This document shows, piece by piece, positions 28,301 through 35,504 of a stretch of 62,417 nt of DNA. The notes below the pieces were generated by a model that was not told the origin of the DNA, did no database searches, and saw only the letters and a list, made by a program, of their open reading frames with translations. The position numbers and the translations under genes were made by a program. Positions within the stretch are counted from its first letter, which is position 1. The number at the start of each line of letters is the position of its first letter. The DNA is taken from contig CAYNTG010000002.1 in assembly GCA_964400105.1 (NCBI GenBank), positions 1 through 62,417 on the forward strand, read 5' to 3'. Source of the DNA: CAYNTG01 sp964400105 (GTDB lineage: Bacteria > UBP14 > UBA6098).

Positions 28301-28463
28301 GCTTTTTATACTCGAAATGGTCGTCCGGGTCGGAGGAACCGAGGTGCTCGAAACCGGCCAGGAACTGCTTACATTCTGGGAATCGCAGGAGCTTTCATCC
28401 AGAGAAAAAAGACGACTCGATAACGCCGCTGCGCCACTCAAAGAGCAATGGGGCGAGTTTTAA
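25395..28463 (+). CDS. Large STAND-type P-loop ATPase with C-terminal TPR region
   Basis: This 1022-residue protein has GREGMLSRL then a Walker A RGPAGSGKSW (residues 54-63), Walker B around 205-212 (FIALIIDNWD) and a sensor-like LLTVITTDGE, as in AAA/NACHT-like STAND regulators. A winged-helix-like region (residues ~330-400) precedes some 500 residues of degenerate TPR helices, e.g. ALKGELFKQRGSFDSAEEFF and ARGTASYFKGKYTNAARYY. STAND proteins oligomerise on ligand binding and activate partner domains. No N-terminal effector domain, DNA-binding domain or membrane segment is visible here, so the output could be a partner protein. It is coupled to the lipoprotein gene by a 4-base overlap. Confidence 0.8.
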   Translation: MNDDSLQSAGKRLLDSFGNLVNDRFVGREGMLSRLTDILNYPRTGKPMPTIVLRGPAGSGKSWLAYRFMQEIAERRIPVVTLDTRAGVARLPGGFGYIARDIANRFDLQTPRFDRVHEIYARRYLGIEIPHKEVESSLFQDIIRSFRKEPEVEDIEPLGIRRIYGPNWQGVLSAKPIYENISAMAIALSEDIESALPRKKYPFIALIIDNWDTEWDLFLPHWDKLFKSSSRLLTVITTDGETRFTDSVEFPVTMFNDVEARSALRRRGIEANHAVAGIIAESMGHPTAISLAAALAELISRSGDIIREGTFKLPENERFFGYFGMNIVERLRESEREALYAISHAGGIDAIGLTKLFPEDPDLADDLISLISSIPIDPIFREDSPIRLHSSLYRYIEPFVEAPHLPGNRDLAKRAVELTREDERDRFEVSSLNMLSVVDSESAMAHAFERIVHYNQTGQIGFSEDMWRASRPDESKHGLCAIHRDIGEFMLKMVLSPNQRAKYFDTLVSVDHANEGDRRIGYARAMADNGHKEIALDELKDTISSLSAEITETSGHEPALWYVRGRALLLASRLIRPSGTFREAFSEAEKAAESFKRARDGGLDCAGIVSMRISSALVEAARSEAALDETRSAMKWLDSAREALTDSAAKRTDEMPDIELLSARILALKGELFKQRGSFDSAEEFFSAALDDIAGLEKRFGLSNPDAVLFRANIHLSLADLLAKSGSEEAAFNSILDAQKTFERFEEIIGGSVPESWIGRGKASLLKSSILAADNTVDAIDAGREADGYFKHAWKVIPSEEAALGRIDALISIAELLAEENRADMAIFEEIERILADRTKTDGETVPLIKRRIRLYRARGTASYFKGKYTNAARYYASAVKLYSKLYTLAPEVPFAADLAEIHMASAVALRKAAEPQEAFNSLLRAGEAFEIAADNSTKGGLKRVLHSAIGIYNEFASTGMDESAFEIALFILEMVVRVGGTEVLETGQELLTFWESQELSSREKRRLDNAAAPLKEQWGEF

Positions 28464-28526
28464 CATCCAAATAAATCGATTATTCAACCGGGCGAAATGA
28501 TGACGGACAAAGCGGCGGGAATTTCC

Positions 28527-28582
28527 GTAGGGGACGGGTCTCCCGACCCGTCGGCGTAGGGGCGAGGAGACCTCGCCCCTAC
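28527..28582. repeat. Tandem GTAGGGG hairpin repeats (family R4)
   Basis: Two units lie head to tail. At 28527-28552 GTAGGGG is followed by GACGGGTCTCCCGACCCGTC. At 28556-28582 GTAGGGGCGAGG-AGA-CCTCGCCCCTAC is a near-perfect hairpin. A related hairpin is at 22571-22593. The surrounding 545-base region (28464-29008) has no gene; it holds these repeats, a sorting-domain remnant, a GGCGGG/CCCGCC hairpin at 28680-28698 and two terminators. Confidence 0.65.
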
Positions 28583-28583
28583 G

Positions 28584-28672
28584 GAGATCGTCTGGCAACC
28601 GAAGATAATATCGGCTCCGGCGTCTATCTGGTTCGGGCGAGAATAGGAGAAAGGGAAGTTTATCTAAAATAG
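28584..28672 (+). pseudogene. Remnant of a type IX-like sorting-domain C-terminus
   Basis: The codons at 28584-28601 read EIVWQP. A one-base shift then gives EDNIGSGVYLVRARIGE and REVYLK followed by TAG (28670-28672). This is the last third of a sorting domain (compare SGTYLVR...RVVYLK at 60939-61100 on the minus strand) with no coding sequence before it. It is close at the DNA level to the remnant at 59921-60150. It must be a decayed or transposed gene end. Confidence 0.6.
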
Positions 28673-28741
28673 GCGCATCGGCGGGTTTTACGCCCGCCCA
28701 CTCGAACGGGCCTACGCGAGACCGTCCACTACGAAAACAAA

Positions 28742-28772
28742 AACGGGGCGACCGATGGTCGCCCCGTTTTTT
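28742..28772. terminator. Bidirectional Rho-independent terminator
   Basis: A perfect 12-base stem AACGGGGCGACC / GGTCGCCCCGTT with a 3-base loop is followed by a T-run; an A-run precedes it. It can end transcription of the STAND operon on the plus strand and of the flavoenzyme gene on the minus strand. Confidence 0.9.
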
Positions 28773-28837
28773 GCTCGGGCTTCGATACGGGCTGAAGCCC
28801 CACTCAGCCACCGGAAGTTTGGTCACCCCGTAATCGA

Positions 28838-28880
28838 AACGCCGCAGGGCGGCATTGCCACCCTGCGGCGTTGCTTTCTT
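28838..28880 (+). terminator. Second Rho-independent terminator-like hairpin
   Basis: AACGCCGCAGGG (28838-28849) pairs with CCCTGCGGCGTT (28861-28872), and the stem extends inward through GGC/GCC. An interrupted T-run (GCTTTCTT) follows. It is oriented for plus-strand transcription, so it backs up the terminator at 28742. Confidence 0.65.
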
Positions 28881-29008
28881 GTGTACTTCACACGAGTCCG
28901 AAAACGCGTTCCGTGCAGATTCGGAGGCTTTCCAGCTTTTATTTTGCCGGTAGGCCTACTGATAACAAATCTTGAAATCGATTCAGATTTGTTAGATCGT
29001 TTCAGCTA

Positions 29009-30349
29009 TCAAACGCTTGTGAGAGCAATTTCCGCAGCGTTAACAATTTGATATGCTGTTGGCGAAGCTGTCAATAAGGGATGAGTCCCTACCTGGAAAG
29101 TAGAAATTTCATAAGCCCTTGTCTTATGCTGAAGAAGGGCACCGATGAAATTAACTATCTCACCAACAGATGATCCGCCGAAAACCTGTCCGCCAATAAG
29201 AACCATTGTATCCTTCTCGAATATCAGTTTAACGCCGATTTTTTCGGCACCGGGGATACATCCGGGATGACGATTAACGGAGGTAAATGAACCGGTTACG
29301 ACCTCGATATCCAATTCCTTTGCGATTCTTTCTGTCATACCCGCTGAACCAACTGCCAGATCGCCTATCATTGTGCAGAAAATGCCTATTGCACTTGTGT
29401 TTCTCCTGCGAACCCCGAATAGATTTCCTGCGGCGATTCTCGCTTCGGAAGTTGCGATAGACGCCAGGCGAATGTTCGAGGGCATTCCGCTCAGGTGAGA
29501 TTTCTTTGCGGCGCAATCTCCAACCGCAAAGATATTTTTGTCGCTGGTTCTCATGAACTCATCGACCCTTACACCGAGACGCCTATCCGCATCCAGACCT
29601 GTGCTTGCAGCAAGTTCGACATTAGGAACTACGCCGATTCCAGCAATAACGACATCGGCTTTTATGATCTGGCCACCATCTAACTGCACAGATTCGATTT
29701 TGCCATTTCCTAAAAGCTTTTCCACTTTACTGTTATCCAGGACGTTAATATTTCTCTCTTTGAGTTTATCTTCGACGAGATTGCTAATCTCATCGTCGGC
29801 CGCAAGCAGAAGGCATTTGGGAAGAAGCTCGACGATTGTGACATTGGGAATACCTCTCTTTTTGCACTCATCGGCAAATTCGAGACCGATAAAACCACCA
29901 CCGATGATTACAACATCTTTTGCCGAACTCAAAGCGGTCTGAAGTTTCTTGAGATATGGAACTTCTTTTTGAACGACAAATGCGTTCTCCAATTCAAAAC
30001 CGGGAATCCGGGGCTTCAAAGGCAACGAACCGGTAGCTATGATCATCTTCTCGTAAACGAAAGTTTTTCCGCCCTTTGTGGTGACTACCTTTTCGTCTTT
30101 ATCTATCGAAGTTACTTCGTCGATAAGCAAATCGACATTCTTTGTTGTGAGCACAGTATCCGGGATGATATTCTTGTCGATATCGCCGAGAGTTCCAAAG
30201 ATGTATGGAATCCCGCAGGGGATCATGACCTTTTCGTTCTTGCGAATGACCGTGATCTTCTTTTCCGGATAATATCTTCTCGCAGAAATTGCCGCCGCAA
30301 TGCCAGCCGCGCTTCCACCTACGATAAGTATTTCGGTTTTCTCTTTCAT
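29009..30349 (-). CDS. CoA-disulfide reductase/NADH oxidase-like FAD-dependent oxidoreductase
   Basis: This 446-residue flavoprotein has an FAD-binding ILIVGGSAAGIAAAISAR at the N-terminus, a single redox cysteine in VMIPCGIPYIFG (about residue 45), a second dinucleotide site VVIIGGGFIGLEFADE, and NIFAVGDCAA near the FAD ribityl contact. A C-terminal dimerisation domain follows. The single Cys motif places it with CoA-disulfide, persulfide and NADH oxidases rather than with CxxxxC disulfide reductases. It may help an anaerobe handle oxygen or sulfur species. GGAGGT six bases before the ATG sets the start. Its codon use looks less GC-rich than its neighbours, and it is bounded by terminators, repeats and a long upstream gap, which hints at acquisition by transfer. 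Confidence 0.88.
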   Translation of the reverse strand: MKEKTEILIVGGSAAGIAAAISARRYYPEKKITVIRKNEKVMIPCGIPYIFGTLGDIDKNIIPDTVLTTKNVDLLIDEVTSIDKDEKVVTTKGGKTFVYEKMIIATGSLPLKPRIPGFELENAFVVQKEVPYLKKLQTALSSAKDVVIIGGGFIGLEFADECKKRGIPNVTIVELLPKCLLLAADDEISNLVEDKLKERNINVLDNSKVEKLLGNGKIESVQLDGGQIIKADVVIAGIGVVPNVELAASTGLDADRRLGVRVDEFMRTSDKNIFAVGDCAAKKSHLSGMPSNIRLASIATSEARIAAGNLFGVRRRNTSAIGIFCTMIGDLAVGSAGMTERIAKELDIEVVTGSFTSVNRHPGCIPGAEKIGVKLIFEKDTMVLIGGQVFGGSSVGEIVNFIGALLQHKTRAYEISTFQVGTHPLLTASPTAYQIVNAAEIALTSV

Positions 30350-30691
30350 TATTGTACCTCCGTTTTTGGTTTTAAAAAGGTTTCAATACACCTCATTATT
30401 GCTATATACCATGTATTTGCATTCTAAATCCAAAAATCCTGCCCTTGGATGGTATCCATTTTCAACTAAGTATAAAGGAAAATCTTTATATTTTTTATAT
30501 TTTTATTAATTTGGAATTTGGGCGTTAGTTATAGAATTTGAGTATCGACTGGCCGGAGCAGTCGCCACGCCCCTGGCGTCATCTGCGGGCATTGCCCACT
30601 CGAATATTTCCAAACCCACCAGCACCATTAATTCCTTGCCAAAAACCGCGTGGTTCTGTATATTTTATCACCATTAACGGAAGGAGCGGTA
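30350..30691. other. Intergenic region between divergent genes
   Basis: The left part is AT-rich and must hold the minus-strand promoter of the flavoenzyme gene. Apart from its GGAGGT ribosome site (30354-30359) and the AAGGAG of ispA (30681-30686), I see no gene, repeat or clear promoter pair. Confidence 0.5.
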
Positions 30692-31555
30692 TTGGAATCG
30701 GCGAAAAAAATACTCGAACGCGAAGGCAAAATAGTCAACGAATGGCTCGATAAGCTCCTTCCGGGCGAAAACGAACCACCGGCCAATCTCCATAAGGCGA
30801 TGCGATACTCGGTCTTTGCGGGCGGCAAAAGGCTCAGGCCGATCCTCGCCGTTCTATCGTTCAGATATTGCGGCGGATCGGGCGACACGATATACCCGCC
30901 GGCGTGCGCGCTCGAATTTATCCATACATACAGCCTAATCCACGACGACCTTCCGAGCATGGACAACGACGATCTCAGGCGCGGCCTACCCACAAATCAC
31001 ATTGTATTCGGCGAGGCCATGGCCATCCTAGCGGGCGACGCTCTCCATGCCGCTGCGTTCGAGCTTCTCGCGATTGGCGGGGATATCGCCGTCGTGGCGG
31101 ATGTTGCAAAGGCTATCGGCACGAAAGGCCTCGTCGGCGGGCAGGTGTTCGATATGGAGGCCGAGGGCAACCCGCAATCGGCTGAGATATTGGAAAAAAT
31201 CCATCTCGGCAAGACGGCGGCGCTTTTGACCGCGAGCCTCCGAACCGGCGCCATTATCGCCGGAGCGGATACCCGGAAACTCGAAGCCGTCTCGATCTTC
31301 GGCCAAAAGATGGGCCTGGCGTTCCAGATAATCGACGATATTCTGGATATTACAGCCGACGAAAAGGCGCTCGGAAAACCGATCGGATCGGACAGGGAGC
31401 GCGGGAAGGCGACCTATCCGGCATTCTATGGGATAGAAAAAAGCCGCGAGATTGCCACCGATCTCATCGACGAAGCGAAGGCCGCTATCGGCGAGAGCGA
31501 ACGCACCGAATCCCTCCGCTCGATAGCAGATTTTATCCTCGAAAGAGCGTTCTGA
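30692..31555 (+). CDS. ispA: Polyprenyl (farnesyl/geranyl-type) diphosphate synthase
   Basis: This 287-residue protein has the two aspartate-rich motifs of short-chain trans-prenyl synthases: LIHDDLPSMDNDDLRRG (first, with FARM and substrate Mg binding) and AFQIIDDILD (second). KAMRYSVFAGGKRLRP supplies the pyrophosphate-binding Lys/Arg. It builds C15 or C20 diphosphates for quinone and carrier-lipid synthesis. The frame is open to GTG 30650, but TTG 30692 is chosen because AAGGAG lies five bases upstream and gives a family-length N-terminus. The chain length cannot be told from the motif alone. Confidence 0.9.
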   Translation: MESAKKILEREGKIVNEWLDKLLPGENEPPANLHKAMRYSVFAGGKRLRPILAVLSFRYCGGSGDTIYPPACALEFIHTYSLIHDDLPSMDNDDLRRGLPTNHIVFGEAMAILAGDALHAAAFELLAIGGDIAVVADVAKAIGTKGLVGGQVFDMEAEGNPQSAEILEKIHLGKTAALLTASLRTGAIIAGADTRKLEAVSIFGQKMGLAFQIIDDILDITADEKALGKPIGSDRERGKATYPAFYGIEKSREIATDLIDEAKAAIGESERTESLRSIADFILERAF

Positions 31556-31675
31556 GGCACAATCCACTGGCATAAAACCTGCATCGCATTAAATGGGCAG
31601 AAGCAAATCCTTGTGTCCTGAGTTTTATTTTGTTATATTTCTGTTTGAAATAACCATGTGGGATAAACCGAATCG

Positions 31676-33775
31676 ATGAAAAAAGCCGCCATATTCGTCA
31701 TTACAGCGATGATTCTCTTTGGATCGGGTTGTGTTTATTATAATACCTTTTTCCTGGCCAAAAAGAACTATCATCTCGCCGAGAAATCGCGCCTTCGAAG
31801 CACGACCGACGAGCTTCCCGGCGATGCAAATTCCAAATACGATATCGCGATAACCAAATCGTCGAAGGTGCTTGCGTATTATCCCGAAACCAAATGGGTT
31901 GACGACGCCCTTTTCCTTCTCGGAATGTGCTTCTATCGAACCGGCGAGTTTGCAAAGAGCGTTCGCAAGTTCGACGAGCTTATGGAGGCTTTCCCCGAAA
32001 GCGACTACGTCCCCGAGGCAAATTATTGGCGGACGCTTTGCGTCTATGAATTAGGGGATTTTGAATCCGCCCTCTTGCGGCTTCAGGAACTGGCCTCGAG
32101 CGGAAATTACGCCGAGAGAAGCGCGTTCATGATCGCCGAGTTGTTCTACGAAAGGGAAGATTATATCTCGGCAAAAGAGGCATTTCTTTCGTATCTCGAG
32201 TTATATCCGAAAGGCTCCTTTTCGAGCCTCGCGCATTTTCGGCTCGCCAATATCGATTTCGTGAACGGAAGATACGCAAGCTGCATCGAGGAGGCGAATA
32301 AGGTCGTCGAGGACGAGATAACGCCGGCCGATTTCTTCAACTCGCGGATGCTTATAGGCGAGGCTTTGACGGAGCTGGACAGCCTGCAGATGGCACTCGA
32401 ACACTACAAGACCCTGCGAAAAAATGAGGATTTCTACGACCGGTGGGCGGAGGTCGATCTTCGGATAGGAGACGTCCATTATTTCATGGACGACACCACA
32501 AATGCGATCAAGGTCTGGGAGGATGTGTGCATCTTCTTCCCGCGCACGGAAAACTCGGCGTGGGGATGGTTCAAGCGAGGAGATCTTCACCTCGATTTCG
32601 GAATATTCGATGTCGCTAAAATCGAGTTCGATTCCGCCGCAGCGCAGGTCGATCATGGCGAGGTCCGCGAATTAGCACTCCAGAAAAGCGCCTCGATAGC
32701 AAGGCTTCAGGAATTCAAAGACCTGCTTGCATCGAGTTCCGACTCGATCGAGATCGATGTCGTCGGCACCGAACTGGCTTTGGCGCAGATGTATCTTCTC
32801 GAATTGGATCAGCCCGATTCCGCACTCTCCGAATATCGATATATCCTCGAAAATTTCCCGGACGACAGCCTCGCGCCGAAGGCATCCTACGGCGTCGGCT
32901 GGGTCTATGCAAATAGAATGAACGACCGAAAAAAGGCGGACGAGGCGTTCGCTTCGCTGCTCAAGGAGTATCCTGAGAGCGACTATGCCGTCGGTGCGGC
33001 GGATTATTTCGTCGGTCGCGGTGCGGCGCTCGACTCGCTTGGAGTGAAAACCGTTGCTTATTACTTCGTTCGGGCGGAGGAGTTCCTTTTGACATACGAG
33101 AGAATCGACTCCGCTATCGCCTATTACCGGCTCGTTTGCGAGCAATATCCTGCAAGCCGGTTCAGGGTAAAAGCGATAACCGCGATGGCGTTCATCCACG
33201 AGAATATCACATACAATTACGAAGCTGCGGGATCGCTTTACACGTTCCTGTCGGACAGCTTCCCCTCCACGGAACATGCACAACTTGCACAGGTTCGCCT
33301 CGGATTGGCGTCCCCGGATATAGAAAGAAGAAAACCGCCGGAGTTCGCCGATTCGATGGAGTTCGTTTCGACAGATGAAGAGAAAGTGGAAAAGTCCGAT
33401 TCCATTCAGGTTGCGAATAACATGAATATCCGACCGACGAAAGGGGGGATTATCGATCCTCTCACCGGCAAGGAGCTCCCTCGTGCACCGAGGCCAAAAT
33501 ATCAGATTCAGCTTCGATATCCGCAGGCTGAATGGAATAGCAGGCTTCATGGGAGGGTCGTCCGGCTCAAGATTCGGATCGATCCGTTCGGCAAGGTCGA
33601 TGAGACCGAGCTTTTGGCGACATGCGGGAGCGATATCATCGACGACGCAGCTATCGTCGGCGTAAAGGATTCAGAATGGGACCCGAACGAAATCCCGATC
33701 GACCAGATCGACGAATGGTTATATTTCGAGGTGAGGGTTGACAAACCAACTTTGACTATCGAAAGCCCAAGATAA
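31676..33775 (+). CDS. TPR outer-membrane lipoprotein with C-terminal TonB-like domain
   Basis: This 699-residue protein begins with a signal ending FGSGC (lipobox) and then VYYNTFFLAKKNYHLAEK, a conserved opening in lipoproteins of FCB-type candidate phyla. About 500 residues of BamD/YbgF-like TPRs follow (LFLLGMCFYRTGEFAKSVRK, ALAQMYLLELDQPDSALSEY, GVGWVYANRMNDRKKADEAF). The last 90 residues (YPQAEWNSRLHGRVVRLKIR then DPFGKVDETELLATCGSDII) look like a TonB C-terminal domain. Such a TPR-TonB chain could link outer-membrane assembly to an energised partner. It lies 12 bases before the DUF3052-like gene. Confidence 0.82.
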   Translation: MKKAAIFVITAMILFGSGCVYYNTFFLAKKNYHLAEKSRLRSTTDELPGDANSKYDIAITKSSKVLAYYPETKWVDDALFLLGMCFYRTGEFAKSVRKFDELMEAFPESDYVPEANYWRTLCVYELGDFESALLRLQELASSGNYAERSAFMIAELFYEREDYISAKEAFLSYLELYPKGSFSSLAHFRLANIDFVNGRYASCIEEANKVVEDEITPADFFNSRMLIGEALTELDSLQMALEHYKTLRKNEDFYDRWAEVDLRIGDVHYFMDDTTNAIKVWEDVCIFFPRTENSAWGWFKRGDLHLDFGIFDVAKIEFDSAAAQVDHGEVRELALQKSASIARLQEFKDLLASSSDSIEIDVVGTELALAQMYLLELDQPDSALSEYRYILENFPDDSLAPKASYGVGWVYANRMNDRKKADEAFASLLKEYPESDYAVGAADYFVGRGAALDSLGVKTVAYYFVRAEEFLLTYERIDSAIAYYRLVCEQYPASRFRVKAITAMAFIHENITYNYEAAGSLYTFLSDSFPSTEHAQLAQVRLGLASPDIERRKPPEFADSMEFVSTDEEKVEKSDSIQVANNMNIRPTKGGIIDPLTGKELPRAPRPKYQIQLRYPQAEWNSRLHGRVVRLKIRIDPFGKVDETELLATCGSDIIDDAAIVGVKDSEWDPNEIPIDQIDEWLYFEVRVDKPTLTIESPR

Positions 33776-33787
33776 AAAGGAGTAAGA

Positions 33788-34210
33788 ATGTTTGAGATGA
33801 AAACTGTCGAGGAATTGGTGCCGAGGATGAATATCGATAAGGATAAAGAGGTCCTCGTGATCGATGGGCCGAATCTCCTAGCCGGACACGTGAAAGCCGA
33901 ATTCCGGAGTTTTATGGAGCTGGCCCGGATAGAAAAAGAGAGTTTCGGAACGATCTTCGCGTGGTTTTCCGAACCGGATAAAAGGCGCGCCGAAACGATC
34001 ATCGACGAGGCATCGCGGATCGTCTCACCGGGAGGCGATCTATGGCTCATCGTTACGAAGCGACATTCTATCGAGCAGAAAAAAGCGACGGGTATCACGG
34101 ACGATATCATCGTTCCGAGGGTCGAGAAGAACGGGCTCGTTCAGAAGAAAAGCCTCGGCATCGGCCCGCACCTTTTCGCAATAAGGATGATGAAACCGGG
34201 GATCGGTTGA
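33788..34210 (+). CDS. DUF3052-like small protein
   Basis: This 140-residue protein of unknown function carries EVLVIDGPNLLAG, then TIFAWFSEPDKRRAETIIDE, SPGGDLWLIVTK and a C-terminal GPHLFAIRM strand. The GG-(D/V)-LW-(L/V)-xx-K core and overall layout resemble DUF3052 proteins. The IDGPNL opening recalls NYN/PIN nucleases but lacks their other acidic residues. GGAG lies before the ATG. It sits between the TPR/TonB lipoprotein and alr with short gaps, so it is likely in an operon with them. Confidence 0.55.
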   Translation: MFEMKTVEELVPRMNIDKDKEVLVIDGPNLLAGHVKAEFRSFMELARIEKESFGTIFAWFSEPDKRRAETIIDEASRIVSPGGDLWLIVTKRHSIEQKKATGITDDIIVPRVEKNGLVQKKSLGIGPHLFAIRMMKPGIG

Positions 34211-34237
34211 TCGCCGTTTCAAAACCGGTCTAACACT

Positions 34238-35413
34238 ATGAAGGATAAACACGGCTTCGAACTGGAGACCTATTGCGTCGTCGATCTCGATGCATTCCAT
34301 AGGAATATCGAGAACATCAAGAATTGGGTCGATAACCGCCAGATTATTCTGGCTGTCAAGGCAAACGCTTACGGCCACGGCGTCGTTCCGATTTGCCGCG
34401 AGGCGCATTCGGCGGGTGTCGATCACTTCGGAATCGCGACCGTCGCCGAGGGGATCGCTATCCGCCAGGCGGGAATCGATGGTGAGGTAATCATCCTCAC
34501 GCCGGCGACACTCGAACAGGTCGAGCCTATAGTCGAGTTCGATCTCCATCCCAATATCGTCAGCGAGATATTTGCACATGCCCTCTCCACCGAGGGGGAG
34601 CGCCGTGGAAAGCGCGTCGGCTGCCATATCGAGATCGATACCGGCATGGGCCGCACCGGATTTTGGTTCACCGATGCGGTAGGCGATATTATCCGTATAG
34701 CGAAGCTCCCTAATCTTTCGATAGAGGGGATATTCTCGCACTTTCCCGTTGCGGATTCGAGCAACGCCTCGGATGTCGAATTCACGCAGCTTCAGCTTCG
34801 CCGTTTTTCGACCGTCGTCGAGCAGTTGAAGAAACTCGGCATCTCCCCGCCGCTGGTGCATTTCTCGAATTCTGCCGGGATTTTGTCGCATCCTGTGTAT
34901 GGAAACGGAATCCGGCCGGGGATCCTCGCGTATGGGCTTTATCCATCCTCGGAGGCGGTCGGCAGCGTGAGCGTTACGCCGATCCTTTCGCTCTACAGTC
35001 GGGTAATCCAGCTTCGGAAGTATCCCTCAGGAACGAGCATAAGCTATGGTCGAACATACACGACACGCGGTCGCGAGAGGATAGCGGTTATCCGCGTGGG
35101 TTATGGGGACGGTCTTCGCCGCGCACTCTCGAATCGGGGATTCGTCCTCGTGCGGGGGAAGCGATATCCTATCGTCGGGCGGATATGTATGGACATGGCG
35201 ATGGCGGATGTAACGGACGGCCATATCGAGCTCGACGACAAGGTCGTTATCCTCGGCGAGGACAACGGCGGCTCGATCACGGCGGAGGATCACGCAATTT
35301 GGGCCGGGACGCTCAACTATGAGATACTCACAGGTCTTTCGGAGCGGGTTCAGCGACTCTATAAGAAGGATGGCGTTATATGCGACGCCTCCGACCTGCC
35401 GGGAATGACATAA
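34238..35413 (+). CDS. alr: Alanine racemase
   Basis: This 391-residue PLP enzyme has the cofactor lysine in ILAVKANAYGHGVVP (residue about 39), IEIDTGMGRTGF, HFSNSAG, the second catalytic Tyr region SYGRTYTTRGRERIAVIRVGYGDG (given here as two adjoining motifs), and GRICMDMAMADVT. It interconverts L- and D-alanine for peptidoglycan. The length and motif order match the family. It is followed after about 90 bases by dnaK. Confidence 0.96.
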   Translation: MKDKHGFELETYCVVDLDAFHRNIENIKNWVDNRQIILAVKANAYGHGVVPICREAHSAGVDHFGIATVAEGIAIRQAGIDGEVIILTPATLEQVEPIVEFDLHPNIVSEIFAHALSTEGERRGKRVGCHIEIDTGMGRTGFWFTDAVGDIIRIAKLPNLSIEGIFSHFPVADSSNASDVEFTQLQLRRFSTVVEQLKKLGISPPLVHFSNSAGILSHPVYGNGIRPGILAYGLYPSSEAVGSVSVTPILSLYSRVIQLRKYPSGTSISYGRTYTTRGRERIAVIRVGYGDGLRRALSNRGFVLVRGKRYPIVGRICMDMAMADVTDGHIELDDKVVILGEDNGGSITAEDHAIWAGTLNYEILTGLSERVQRLYKKDGVICDASDLPGMT

Positions 35414-35504
35414 ACGAATAGTCCAAACACCGGAACCTGTTCGCCGGATTCGGAATTTTGACCGATTTTAAATCAGATGAAAAAATCAAATGAAAGGAAA
35501 TAAT

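Noticed and set aside
25395..28463. STAND ATPase read as an antiphage defence gene
   Set aside because: STAND proteins can be defence sensors, but there is no effector domain, no neighbouring nuclease or toxin and no mobile-element context, so I do not assign a defence role.
33788..34210. NYN/PIN-type nuclease for the 140-residue protein
   Set aside because: The IDGPNL start is suggestive, but the further conserved acidic residues of the nuclease are not visible and the rest fits a DUF3052-like pattern better.
35414..35504. CIRCE operator upstream of dnaK
   Set aside because: No TTAGCACTC-N9-GAGTGCTAA-like inverted repeat is present in the short leader.
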